A stretch of 64,000 bases of DNA from Herbiconiux sp. A18JL235 (GTDB taxonomy: Bacteria > Actinomycetota > Actinomycetes > Actinomycetales > Microbacteriaceae), in NCBI RefSeq assembly GCF_040939305.1, contig NZ_CP162511.1, positions 2,604,001-2,668,000 on the forward strand, in the 5' to 3' direction. Positions 9,206 to 17,646 of this stretch are shown here, piece after piece. Each line of letters starts with the position of its first letter. Within the stretch, counting starts at the first letter, position 1. Both the position numbers and the translations under genes were made by a program. A model generated the notes under the pieces. It did not search any database. It was not told where the DNA came from and saw nothing but the letters and a program-made list of their open reading frames with translations.

Positions 9206-10812
9206 GCGAAGCTCGCGATGACGCTGCCCACCGCGCGGTCGATGGCCCCGAGGTCGTCTTCGCTCAGCGCGGTGACGGCCATCGCCATGAGGTAGCTGCC
9301 GTCGTTCGCGACGGCGGAGACCATGAGGTAGTCGGCGCCGGTCTCGCCGCAGCCCACCCAGTAGTCGAACACGCCGGTGTGCGCGCCGTCCTCATAGCTG
9401 TCGGAGGTGGAGAGCCGGCAGCCCGATTCCTGCAGGTACGGGGTCACGAGCTGCAGCCAGTCCTGCGGGGTCGTGTTCGACACCGCGGTGTCGGAGGCGA
9501 GGGCGGAGATGCCGGGCACGCTCCAGCCGTTCTGGTAGGCGGCGAGGTCGGTCGAGGCCTCGATGCTCTTGTAGGTGTTGCCCTTGCCGTCGGTGAAGGG
9601 GGAGAGGTCGCGGTCGGCCCAGGCCGTCGGCACGTCGACGGCGAGGCCCTGCGTCTCGTCGACGACGGTCTCGAAGTCGGCGAGGTCGGTGCCTCCGCCC
9701 GAACCGCCCGTGCCGGCGCTGCCCCCGGCGTCGCCGGCGTTGCCGGCGTCGCCGAGCACCGTCACCGCTTCGACGGCGGTGCCGTTGAACTGGCCCTCGT
9801 AGTAGACGCCGTCGCTCGGGCGGTACAGCTCCACCGAGAGGGTGGCGTCCTGCCCGTGGGTGCGCAGCACGTCGCAGTAATCGGAGAGAGTTCCGTCGGC
9901 GCCGAGGCCCACGCCCTCCATGCGGGTGAGCAGATCGCCCGGCTCCACCCCCGCCACATCGGCGGCGGAGCCCGAGGCGATCGAGTTCACCCAGATGCCG
10001 AGACCCTGGCCGCTGTCGTCGACGAGGGCGGTGCCGTTCACACCGAGGCTCAACACGCTCTCGCCGGCGGCGAGCCGTTCGATCACGTCGCGCGCCTCGT
10101 CGCGGTGGATGGCCAGGTTCTGGTCGTACTGGTCGTTGCCGGCGTAGTTCACGCCGACGATGCGGCCGTCGCTGTCGATGAGGGGCCCGCCCGAGTTGCC
10201 GGGCCGGATTCGCGCGTCGTGCTCGATCGTGTGGTCGAGGCTCGCCCACGGGGTGTCCTGCGCGGTGTCGGCCTTCGAGACGATGCCGCGGGTCATGGTG
10301 AAGGTCGGGTCGCCGAGCGGGAAGCCCGCCGCGTACACGTCCATCGCCGTCGGGATCCCGCCCTCGTGCCAGCCCAGCGTGGGGTACCCGTCGCCCTGCA
10401 GGTCGATGACGGCGAGGTCGAGACACTCGCTGGAGCCGAGCACCTTCGCGTTGAGCGTCTCCGACTGGTCGCCGCCGCGCCACACCTTGAGCGTGCCTGC
10501 GCCGACCACCACGTGGTTGTTCGTGACGACGAGGCCGCTCGGGTCGATGACGAAGCCCGAGCCGCGGCCGGCGCCCTCGAAAGCGCCCTCGGGCGAGACG
10601 AAGGTGCCGACGGCCTCGATCTGCACGACCGCCGACTGCACGTCGTCGAAGCCGACGCCCGTCGAGGAGCCGCCGGAGGCCGAGCCGCCGCCGGAGGCGC
10701 CAGGCGTGCCGATCGAGAAACAGCCCGTGAGGGCGAGGGTGAGCGACACCCCGAGGGCGGCGACGCCGCCGCCCCGGGCGAGTCGGGTGAAGAGGATGCG
10801 ATCTGAAGTCAT
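9202..10812 (-). CDS. Trypsin-like PDZ serine protease lipoprotein (HtrA/DegP-like)
   Basis: A 536-residue lipoprotein with lipobox LTGC, a Gly/Ser-rich linker and an S1C-type protease domain. The catalytic triad is visible: His in NNHVV (about residue 98), Asp in LDLAVIDL (about 131) and Ser in GNSGGP (about 206). A PDZ-like domain follows (about 250-345, with VEPGDLL), then a Gly/Ala-rich linker and a C-terminal domain of about 150 residues that resembles PsbP/Mog1-type sensing folds. It should act outside the membrane. It is first in a minus-strand run: its stop overlaps the start of a SARP/STAND regulator, which is followed by a second one, so protease and regulators are probably one transcription unit. 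It is divergent from a PrsW-like protease. Confidence 0.92.
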   Translation of the reverse strand: MTSDRILFTRLARGGGVAALGVSLTLALTGCFSIGTPGASGGGSASGGSSTGVGFDDVQSAVVQIEAVGTFVSPEGAFEGAGRGSGFVIDPSGLVVTNNHVVVGAGTLKVWRGGDQSETLNAKVLGSSECLDLAVIDLQGDGYPTLGWHEGGIPTAMDVYAAGFPLGDPTFTMTRGIVSKADTAQDTPWASLDHTIEHDARIRPGNSGGPLIDSDGRIVGVNYAGNDQYDQNLAIHRDEARDVIERLAAGESVLSLGVNGTALVDDSGQGLGIWVNSIASGSAADVAGVEPGDLLTRMEGVGLGADGTLSDYCDVLRTHGQDATLSVELYRPSDGVYYEGQFNGTAVEAVTVLGDAGNAGDAGGSAGTGGSGGGTDLADFETVVDETQGLAVDVPTAWADRDLSPFTDGKGNTYKSIEASTDLAAYQNGWSVPGISALASDTAVSNTTPQDWLQLVTPYLQESGCRLSTSDSYEDGAHTGVFDYWVGCGETGADYLMVSAVANDGSYLMAMAVTALSEDDLGAIDRAVGSVIASFA

Positions 10813-10968
10813 GCTCCGACGGTAGGAAGAAGACGGGTACCCCGGTGGGCGGTTGCACCTCGCTCAATCGCCGTGCAATCGGCAGCAACGCTCCGGCTGC
10901 GGCGGTCCGGTGACGGGATACCCCGTAGCCTCCCGCGGCCCACCTCGCCGATGTGGTTCATTACTGTC

Positions 10969-11895
10969 ATGTCGACCACAGCATCCGCCGCCCCACCGAG
11001 GGTACGCCGCTCGCACCCCGCCGTCTGGATCGCCCTCGCGGGGGTGATCGTCGGGCTCGTGGTGGCCGGCACCGGAGGGGCGCTCGGCCACAACAGGCTG
11101 CTCTTCGCCGCGGGCGGCTTCCTCTCCTGCGGCGCCGCCCTGGTCGCGGCAGGCGTGAGCCTGCACCGCCTGCTCGCCGTCGGCTCGCTCACCGGGCGAC
11201 GGGCGGCGACCTGGCTCGGAGTCGCGTCGGGGGTGCTCGCCTTCGTGGTCGCCCTCGTGGTGGAGCTGTCGGCGGGGCACATCCCCGGGTTCCTCGGCTC
11301 GACCGAGGGCTCCTTCGTGCTCGCGGGGCCGATCGAGGAGGCGATGAAGCTCGCGCTTCCGCTCATCCTGCTTGCGGCGGGTCCGCGCATCCTGCGCGAG
11401 CCGCGCCTCGGCGTGTGGATGGTCTTCGTGAGCGCCGCCCTGTTCGGCGTCGTCGAGGGCACCATGTACGTGGCGAACGAGGCGATCCCGTCGGCGTCGA
11501 GCTCGGCCGGCGCCGCGACCCAGGCCGACGCCGACGCCATCATCGCGGTGCTGGGGCCCGTGCTCACCACGCTCGAGCGCACCGTCGTCGAACTCATGCA
11601 CCCGTTCATCACGGTGGGTGCCGCGGCGCTGATCTGGCTGGCCGTCTCCCGACGGCGATCGGTGGCGGCCTGGATCATCGGCGCGTTCCTCGTCGCCGCA
11701 GCCCTGCACTCCTTCAACGACGCCGTCATCGGCGGGCCGTGGCTGCGAGCCGTGAACGCCTACCTGCCGCTTCTGGCGAACTCGCTGTTCGTGCTGCTGG
11801 TCTACCTGCTCTGGTACCGCCCGCAGGTGCGACGCACCATCCCCGCGGAGCTGGCCGCCGCCAACCCGAAGCGGTGGCGGCCGACGCCCGCCTAA
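10969..11895 (+). CDS. PrsW-like intramembrane metalloprotease
   Basis: The 308-residue product has about eight hydrophobic helices and the conserved polar motifs of the PrsW/RsiW-degrading family: EEAMK in a helix (GPIEEAMKLAL), VVEG in the next (FGVVEGTMYV), then MHPF and LHSFND, whose Glu and His residues are expected to hold zinc. In Bacillus, PrsW cuts an anti-sigma factor; the substrate here is unknown and no sigma/anti-sigma pair is adjacent. The ATG at 10969 was chosen over an in-frame start 32 codons upstream because the upstream part is Arg/Pro-rich and not membrane-like. It is divergent from the trypsin-like lipoprotein (156-base gap) and convergent, with overlapping stops, with a small acidic protein. 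Confidence 0.82.
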   Translation: MSTTASAAPPRVRRSHPAVWIALAGVIVGLVVAGTGGALGHNRLLFAAGGFLSCGAALVAAGVSLHRLLAVGSLTGRRAATWLGVASGVLAFVVALVVELSAGHIPGFLGSTEGSFVLAGPIEEAMKLALPLILLAAGPRILREPRLGVWMVFVSAALFGVVEGTMYVANEAIPSASSSAGAATQADADAIIAVLGPVLTTLERTVVELMHPFITVGAAALIWLAVSRRRSVAAWIIGAFLVAAALHSFNDAVIGGPWLRAVNAYLPLLANSLFVLLVYLLWYRPQVRRTIPAELAAANPKRWRPTPA

Positions 11896-12020
11896 GGGGC
11901 GTCGGTGTCGTGGGCGGAGGCGTCGTCATCGTCGTCCTCCGCCGTGTCACCCACTTCGACGGGGCCGTCGGGCCCCAGCTCGGTCTCGATCTCGTACGGG
12001 TCTCCACTGGTGTCGGTCAT
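11892..12020 (-). CDS. Small acidic protein, 42 residues
   Basis: The product has 42 residues and a strongly acidic composition, with a run of Asp (EDDDDD) near its C-terminus and a Thr/Asp-rich N-terminus. GGGGAG stands immediately before the ATG, a position suited to ribosome binding. The stop overlaps the stop of the convergent PrsW-like gene by two bases. Small acidic proteins of this kind are common and uncharacterised in Microbacteriaceae. No function can be given. A longer same-frame reading upstream runs antisense to gntK and is not credible. Confidence 0.6.
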   Translation of the reverse strand: MTDTSGDPYEIETELGPDGPVEVGDTAEDDDDDASAHDTDAP

Positions 12021-12068
12021 CTCCCCAGCCTCCCCCTCCGCCGACGATCCGGCATCGGATGCTCCCGG

Positions 12069-12074
12069 TAACCT
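12069..12074 (+). promoter_or_regulatory. -10 element for leaderless gntK
   Basis: TAACCT ends seven bases before the gntK ATG, the distance expected if transcription starts at the A of the start codon. No Shine-Dalgarno sequence is present. Confidence 0.6.
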
Positions 12075-12081
12075 TGACCCG

Positions 12082-12645
12082 ATGACCGAGCCACACACAG
12101 CGCCCAGCACCACCGCCTCCGCCGCTCCGGCCTCCTCGCGCACGCCCTCGCACCCGCCGCTCGTCGTCGTCGGCGGGGTGTCGGGCTCGGGCAAGTCGAC
12201 GGTCGGCTCGCAACTCGCCGCCGCGCTCGGGGTTCCGTTCATCGACGGCGATTCCCTGCACAGTGCGGCGAACATCGAGAAGATGTCGGCCGGGCACCCC
12301 CTCACCGACGACGACCGCCTGCCCTGGCTCGAGACCGTGGGCCGCACGCTCGGCGAGCACGCGTCAGGCGGCCTGGTCGTCGCCTGCTCGGCGCTCCGCC
12401 GCCGTTACCGCGAACTCATCCGGGCCGAGGCACCCGGGGTGTTCTTCGTCGTGCTCACCGGCCCGCGCGAGGTTCTCGAGCAGCGGCTCGGCGACCGCCC
12501 GGGCCACTTCATGCCCGCCTCCCTACTCGACTCCCAGCTGGCCACCCTCGAGCCGCTCGAGCCCGGCGAGCACGGCGCCGAGGTCGCGTTCACCGACGCA
12601 CCCGCCGACATCGTCACCGAGATCGAGGGCGCGCTCGGCGCCTGA
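12082..12645 (+). CDS. gntK: Gluconokinase
   Basis: The 187-residue product phosphorylates D-gluconate to 6-phosphogluconate with ATP, feeding the pentose phosphate pathway. Family signatures are complete: P-loop GVSGSGKST (residues 32-40), FIDGDSLHSAANIEKM, the HPLTDDDRLPWL segment, CSALRRRYRELIR and HFMPASLLDSQLATLEPLE. The first 25 residues are a Pro/Ala/Thr/Ser-rich extension not needed for catalysis. The start was chosen because a TANNNT hexamer lies seven bases upstream, which fits a leaderless message; in-frame codons further upstream are antisense to the small acidic gene. No gluconate permease or regulator is adjacent, so it stands alone here. Confidence 0.96.
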   Translation: MTEPHTAPSTTASAAPASSRTPSHPPLVVVGGVSGSGKSTVGSQLAAALGVPFIDGDSLHSAANIEKMSAGHPLTDDDRLPWLETVGRTLGEHASGGLVVACSALRRRYRELIRAEAPGVFFVVLTGPREVLEQRLGDRPGHFMPASLLDSQLATLEPLEPGEHGAEVAFTDAPADIVTEIEGALGA

Positions 12646-12693
12646 GCCCCAGGTCTCCCCGAGCCCTGCGGCCGATTCGAGCGGCGGGCGTGC

Positions 12694-14214
12694 TCAGCCC
12701 AAGTGGCCGGAGAGCCGCCCGTGGAAGAGCTGGCTGCGGTCGTCGAGACCCGTCACCACGGCAGCCACCCCGTGCTTTTCGAAGCGGGTGATCACCGCGT
12801 CGAGTGCGGCGACGCTCGACGCGTCCCAGATCTGCGAGTCGCTGAAGTCGATCTCCACCCGCTCGGGGTCGATGGCGTAGGAGAAGCGCTCGACCAGGTC
12901 GTTGCTGCTGCCGAAGAACAACGGGCCGTGAACGGCGTAGCGGGCCACCGCATCCTCACCCTCCCCGGTCACCACCCTGGTCACCGAGATGACGTGGGCG
13001 ACCCGCCGGGCGAACAGCACCATCGCGAGCAGCACGCCGCCCGCTACGCCGAGCGCGAGGTTGCCGGTGGCCACGACGACCACGACCGTGAGCACCATCA
13101 CGAGGGTCTCGGGCACAGGCATCCGTCGCAGGGTGGAGGGCCGCACGCTGTGCCAGTCGACGGTGGTGAGCGCCACGATCATCATCACGGCGGCGAGCGC
13201 CACCATCGGGATGCGCGCCATCACGTCGCTCAGCAGCGTCACCAGGGCGAGCAGCACGAGCCCGGCCACGAAGGTCGAGATGCGGGTGCGGGCCCTCGCC
13301 ATCTTCACGTTGACGACGGTCTGGCCGATCATCGCGCATCCGGCGATGCCACCGTAGAAGCCGGCCAGGATGTTCGCCACGCCGAGCGCCCACGACTCCC
13401 GGTTCTTCTGCGACCGGGTGTCGGTGATGTCGTCGACGAGCTTGGCGGTGAGCAGCGTCTCCATGAGGCCCACGAAGGCGATGCTGAGCGCGGTGGGCAG
13501 CACGATGCCGAGGGTCTGCAGGTCGAACGGCACGAGCCACGGGGTGAGGCCGGGGAGGGCCCCGCCGATCGCGCCCTCGTCGCCGACGTCGGGCACGTCG
13601 AGCCCCGCGACCACCACGATCACGGTCACCACGACGATCGCGACGAGCGGCGCGGGCACCGCCTTGGTGAAGCGCGGCAGCAGCACGACGATGAGCACGG
13701 TGGCGGCGAAGAGGGGGTACACCACCCACGGCACATCGATCAGGTGCGGCACCTGCGCCACGAAGATGAGGATGCCGAGGGCGTTCACGAAGCCGATCAT
13801 CACGCTGCGCGGGATGAAGCGGGCGAGCCGCGCGAAGCCCAGGGCGCCGAAGGCGATCTGCACGATGCCGGCGAGCAGCACGGCGGGAAGCAGGTACTCG
13901 ACGCCGTGCTCCTTCACCATCGGCGCGACGACGAGGGCCACCGATCCCGCGGCGGCGGTCACCATCGCGGGCCGGCCGCCGAGCACCGACATGGTGAGGG
14001 CGAGCACCACCGAGGCCAGGAGACTCACGATCGGGTCGACACCCGCGATCACGGAGAACGAGATGACCTCGGGCACCAGGGCCAGCGTCGTCACGATGCC
14101 GGCGAGCACCTCGCGGCTGAGGAGCACAGGAGAACGGAGGGCCGTCAGCGTGGTGAGCTGTCGGGGGTCGGCTCCGGCGCCGCCTGCCGCCTCGCCTGGT
14201 GTCGTCGCGCGCAC
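12694..14214 (-). CDS. SulP family anion transporter with STAS domain
   Basis: The 506-residue product has an N-terminal block of about 12-14 hydrophobic helices (residues about 30-400) and a C-terminal STAS domain (about 410-505, with FSDSQIWDASSVAALDAV), the standard SulP order. Family members carry sulfate, bicarbonate, carboxylates or other anions; several helix motifs, such as LVPEVISFSVIAGVDP and FYGGIAGCAMIGQT, match the bacterial SulP branch often annotated as sulfate or bicarbonate transporters. The substrate cannot be settled from sequence. The start is GTG, preceded by GGAGGGAG at eight bases. It is convergent with gntK and divergent from the alpha/beta hydrolase. Confidence 0.9.
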   Translation of the reverse strand: MRATTPGEAAGGAGADPRQLTTLTALRSPVLLSREVLAGIVTTLALVPEVISFSVIAGVDPIVSLLASVVLALTMSVLGGRPAMVTAAAGSVALVVAPMVKEHGVEYLLPAVLLAGIVQIAFGALGFARLARFIPRSVMIGFVNALGILIFVAQVPHLIDVPWVVYPLFAATVLIVVLLPRFTKAVPAPLVAIVVVTVIVVVAGLDVPDVGDEGAIGGALPGLTPWLVPFDLQTLGIVLPTALSIAFVGLMETLLTAKLVDDITDTRSQKNRESWALGVANILAGFYGGIAGCAMIGQTVVNVKMARARTRISTFVAGLVLLALVTLLSDVMARIPMVALAAVMMIVALTTVDWHSVRPSTLRRMPVPETLVMVLTVVVVVATGNLALGVAGGVLLAMVLFARRVAHVISVTRVVTGEGEDAVARYAVHGPLFFGSSNDLVERFSYAIDPERVEIDFSDSQIWDASSVAALDAVITRFEKHGVAAVVTGLDDRSQLFHGRLSGHLG

Positions 14215-14330
14215 GATCGTCGTCTCCCTCCGTCGGTGAACCCGTCGGATGGGGTCGACTCCATGCTAGGCGGTGCCCGAGGGTCGATCCGTCACGTGCC
14301 GGTGTCGGTGGCGGATGCTGTACTTACGTC

Positions 14331-15122
14331 ATGAGCACAGCCCTCTCTGCCGACGGAACGAGCATCGCCTACACCGAGACGGGTGACGGGCCACCTGTCG
14401 TCATCGTGGGTGGCGCCTTCTCCACCGCCGCCGCGGGCGCGCCGCTCGCCGCGGCACTGGCCGAGGCGGGCTTCCGGGGCGTCATCGTCGACCGTCGCGG
14501 TCGTGGCGACAGCGGCGACGCCGGCCCCGCCGCCTACGCGCCCGAGCGCGAGGCCGACGACCTCGCCGCCGTCATCGAGGCCGTGGGCGGCGACGCCGCG
14601 GTGCTCGGGCACTCCTCCGGTGCCGTGCTCGCACTCCTCGCTGCCGGGCAGGGTGTTCCCGTGCGGCACCTGTTCCTGTCCGAGCCGCCGTTCCACTTCG
14701 GCGTCGACGAGCCGGCGGCCGACCTGCCCGAGCGGCTGCAGGCGCTGATCGACGGGGGTCGTTCCGACGACGCGGTCACGCTGTTCCAGCGCGAAGCCGT
14801 GGGGCTGCCCGAGGCCGTGGTGCAGCAGATCCGGTCGAGCCCGATGTTCGCCTCCCTGGTGCCGCTCGCCCAGTCGGTGGTCTACGACGCGCTGCTCACC
14901 CGTGCGGTCTCCACCCCGACCGCCGCCATGCTCGCCGTGCCGGCACCCCTCACGATCCTCCGCGGCGACCCCACCTTCCCCCTGCTCGTGGCCGCCGCCG
15001 AGCGACTCGCCGCGGCCATCCCCACCGCTGAGCTCGTCGTCGTGCCCGAGTCGCGCGACCACGGCGTCGACCCCGCCGGCACCGCCCGCGAGATCGCGCG
15101 CCGCCTCGCCCCGCCGCGGTAG
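14331..15122 (+). CDS. Alpha/beta hydrolase
   Basis: The 263-residue product has the alpha/beta-hydrolase core: an oxyanion-type VVIVGGAF strand-turn, VDRRGRGDSGD, the nucleophile elbow GHSSG (Ser about residue 95), an acid near PLTILRGDPTFP and a final RDHG supplying the catalytic His. Family members are esterases, haloperoxidase-like enzymes and C-C hydrolases; there is nothing to choose a substrate. The ATG begins the conserved N-terminal strand and no Shine-Dalgarno sequence is visible. It is divergent from the SulP transporter and followed by a long palindromic repeat. Confidence 0.88.
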   Translation: MSTALSADGTSIAYTETGDGPPVVIVGGAFSTAAAGAPLAAALAEAGFRGVIVDRRGRGDSGDAGPAAYAPEREADDLAAVIEAVGGDAAVLGHSSGAVLALLAAGQGVPVRHLFLSEPPFHFGVDEPAADLPERLQALIDGGRSDDAVTLFQREAVGLPEAVVQQIRSSPMFASLVPLAQSVVYDALLTRAVSTPTAAMLAVPAPLTILRGDPTFPLLVAAAERLAAAIPTAELVVVPESRDHGVDPAGTAREIARRLAPPR

Positions 15123-15147
15123 CCGCCCTCCCTCCCGAAGCGGACTC

Positions 15148-15209
15148 ACTTTCTTGCGGACAAAGTCCGTCGGAACGTGGTTTCGGACGGACTTTGTCCG
15201 CACGAAAGT
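15148..15209. repeat. Long palindromic intergenic element, copy 1 of 2
   Basis: An inverted repeat of 23-bp arms with one mismatch (15148-15170 and 15187-15209), extending to about 28 bp with a six-base loop. The core is GCGGACAAAGTCCGT, itself a smaller palindrome. The same element recurs at 55970-56031. It lies between the convergent alpha/beta hydrolase and a membrane protein, so it may act as a bidirectional terminator or be a REP-like dispersed repeat. There is no U-run. Confidence 0.85.
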
Positions 15210-15272
15210 CGTCGCACGAGGGAGGCAGGTGCAGCGTGACCCGCATCCCTCACATTCGAGGAAGTCGTCGGG

Positions 15273-15923
15273 TCAGGGGGTGTGGGTGCAGCGGGACTCG
15301 CTGGTGATGGTGAGGGTCGTCGAGCCGTCGCCGTCGGGGGCGGCGACGACGGTCATGGGCACGAGGGCCTTGCCGATGAGCTCGAGGGTCACGCTGCCGG
15401 GAGCGGCGGTCGCACCTCCAGGGGCGGCGGCCTGGCCGCCTCCGTCGTCGGCAGGGGCGGGGTTGTCGGTCGTCACGTACCAGCCGTCGGCCTCGTAGTG
15501 CTGCTTCACCTCGTCCGACCAGGCGGCGGGGTCGAGGCCCGTCACCCCGCCGAGCACGCGGGTGACGGCCGCCTGCTCCTCGGCGCTGCCGTCGGGACAG
15601 GCCTGCACGACCGCGCTCTCCTCATCCGTCGCAGGGGCAGAATCCTCCGGGAGCAGGGCGACGAGCCCGTCGATCTGCGTGGTGACCTCGGCGGTGACGC
15701 CGTCGAGGGTGGTCGGGGTGTCGGGTCGCACGGTGGCGACTCCGATCAACACCACGGCGACGATCACGGCCGCGATCCCGGCGGCGACGAGGGTCGCGGG
15801 GCGCAGCAGCCCGCCCCACCGCTCTCCGCGATCGGGCATCACCGGCAGCTTGCGGCGCGGCAGCAGCCTGAAGTGCTTGAGCGAGTCCCCCCGGCCGGCC
15901 GGCCGGCCCCTCTCCTCGCTCAT
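15273..15923 (-). CDS. Single-helix membrane protein of unknown function
   Basis: The 216-residue product has a basic cytoplasmic N-terminus, a single transmembrane helix near residues 42-65 and an extracytoplasmic part with a Gly/Ala/Pro linker near 150-170. Two Cys residues, one in VQACPDG and one near the C-terminus in ESRCTH, could form a disulfide outside the cell. I recognise no family. The start is supported by TAGGGT six bases before the ATG, which suggests a leaderless message. Confidence 0.75.
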   Translation of the reverse strand: MSEERGRPAGRGDSLKHFRLLPRRKLPVMPDRGERWGGLLRPATLVAAGIAAVIVAVVLIGVATVRPDTPTTLDGVTAEVTTQIDGLVALLPEDSAPATDEESAVVQACPDGSAEEQAAVTRVLGGVTGLDPAAWSDEVKQHYEADGWYVTTDNPAPADDGGGQAAAPGGATAAPGSVTLELIGKALVPMTVVAAPDGDGSTTLTITSESRCTHTP

Positions 15924-15929
15924 ACCCCC

Positions 15930-15935
15930 ACCCTA
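15930..15935 (-). promoter_or_regulatory. -10 element, leaderless type
   Basis: TAGGGT on the minus strand ends six bases before the ATG at 15923. There is no ribosome-binding sequence. Confidence 0.55.
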
Positions 15936-15987
15936 CGGGTGACCCCCTCCCCCTTCCTGAACGGCCTGTCCATGGTGGGGATGCGCG

Positions 15988-17646
15988 TCAGCGCTCGGTG
16001 AGGCGGCCGGCGTCGACGTGCCAGTGGCGGGTGAGGCGCACGGTGTCGAGCATGCGGCGGTCGTGGGTGACGAGCAGCACGGTGCCGTCGTAGGAGTCGA
16101 GCGCCTGCTCGAGCTGCTCGATGGCAGGGAGGTCGAGGTGGTTCGTCGGCTCGTCGAGCACGAGCAGGTTCACCCCGCGCGCCTGCAGCAGTGCCAGCCC
16201 CGCCCGGGTGCGCTCACCCGGCGAGAGCTCGGCGACCGGCCGTCCCACGTGGTCGGCCTTGAGGCCGAACTTCGCGAGCAGGGTGCGTACCTCGGCCACC
16301 GGCCACTCGGGCACCTGCGCCTCGAAGGCCGCGGCGAGGGAGGGCGCCGACGCGTCGCCGAGCACGGCTCGCGCCTGGTCGATCTCACCGATCGCCACCG
16401 ACGACCCGAGCGATGCGCTGCCGGCCGAGGGCTGAACCCTCCCGAGCAGCAGGGCCAGCAGCGTCGACTTGCCCGCCCCGTTCGGCCCGGTGATGCCGAT
16501 GCGGTCGCCCGTCGCCACCTGAACCGACACCGGCCCGAGCGTGTACGAGCCGCGCGAGACCACCGCAGAAGACACCGTCGCCACGACGCTCGACGAGCGC
16601 GGGGCCGCGCCGATGGTGAACTGCAGCTGCCACTCCTTGCGCGGCTCCTCCACCTCGTCGAGCCGCGCGGTGCGGCTCTCCATCTGCCGCACCTTCTGCG
16701 CCTGCTTCTCGCTCGACTCGCTCGCCGCCTTGCGCCTGATCCTGTCGTTGTCGGGCGCCTTCCGCATCGCGTTGCGCACCCCCTGGCTCGACCACTCCCG
16801 CTGCGTGCGGGCTCGCGCGACGAGGTCGTCCTTCTTCGCGGCGAACTCCTCGTATTCCTCCCGGGCGTGCCGCTTCGCGACCGCCCGCTCCTCGAGGAAC
16901 GAGTCGTACCCGCCGCCGTACACTCGGTTCGTGCCCTGGGCGAGATCGAGCTCGAGCACCCTGGTGACGCTCTTGGCGAGGAACTCCCGGTCGTGGCTGA
17001 CGAGCACGACTCCCCCGCGGAGCCCTCGGATGAACGCCTCCAGCCGGTCGAGACCGTCGAGGTCGAGGTCGTTGGTGGGTTCGTCGAGCAGCACGACGTC
17101 GAAGCGCGACAGCAGCAGGGCGGCGAGCCCCACCCGGGCCGCCTGCCCGCCCGAGAGCGAGGTCATGAGCGCCTCCGCGGAGACCTCGAGGCCGAGCTCG
17201 GCGAGCACGACCGGCAACCGCTCTTCGAGGTCGGCGGCGCCGCTCGCGAGCCACCGTTCGAGCGCCGCCGAGTACCGGTCGGCAGGGTCCACCCCGCCGG
17301 CATCCGGCTCGGGCGACGCGAGTCCCTCGGCGGCGTCGTCCATCTCGGCGGTCGCCGCCGCAGCGCCCGTGCGCCGCGCGACGTACTGCGCCACCGTCTC
17401 ACCGGGCATCCGCTCGTGCTCCTGCGGCAGCCAGCCCACGAAGGCGTCGGCGGGCGCGAGCGACACCTCCCCCTCGGCGGGCGCATCGATGCCGGCCAGG
17501 ATGCGCAGCAGCGTCGACTTGCCGGCCCCGTTCGCTCCCACCACGCCTACGACGTCACCGGGCGCCACGACGAGGTCGAGCCCGCTGAACAGGATGCGGT
17601 GGTCGTGACCGCCGGAGAGCCCCTTCGCGACGAGGGTGGCCGTCAT
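15988..17646 (-). CDS. ABC-F family ATPase (ribosome-associated)
   Basis: The 552-residue product has two ATP-binding cassettes in one chain and no membrane domain, the ABC-F layout. Walker A motifs are GANGAGKST (residues 37-45) and GPNGAGKST (about 387-395); LSGGQAARVGLA and LSPGERTRAGLAL are the two signatures, and Walker B are VVLLDEPTNDLD and LLVLDEPTNHLD. The charged linker between the cassettes (about residues 255-350) carries the helical P-site tRNA interaction motif region. ABC-F proteins act on translating ribosomes; some protect against antibiotics, others regulate translation, and the sequence does not tell which. Its ATG overlaps the stop of the upstream membrane protein (ATGA). 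Confidence 0.93.
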   Translation of the reverse strand: MTATLVAKGLSGGHDHRILFSGLDLVVAPGDVVGVVGANGAGKSTLLRILAGIDAPAEGEVSLAPADAFVGWLPQEHERMPGETVAQYVARRTGAAAATAEMDDAAEGLASPEPDAGGVDPADRYSAALERWLASGAADLEERLPVVLAELGLEVSAEALMTSLSGGQAARVGLAALLLSRFDVVLLDEPTNDLDLDGLDRLEAFIRGLRGGVVLVSHDREFLAKSVTRVLELDLAQGTNRVYGGGYDSFLEERAVAKRHAREEYEEFAAKKDDLVARARTQREWSSQGVRNAMRKAPDNDRIRRKAASESSEKQAQKVRQMESRTARLDEVEEPRKEWQLQFTIGAAPRSSSVVATVSSAVVSRGSYTLGPVSVQVATGDRIGITGPNGAGKSTLLALLLGRVQPSAGSASLGSSVAIGEIDQARAVLGDASAPSLAAAFEAQVPEWPVAEVRTLLAKFGLKADHVGRPVAELSPGERTRAGLALLQARGVNLLVLDEPTNHLDLPAIEQLEQALDSYDGTVLLVTHDRRMLDTVRLTRHWHVDAGRLTER

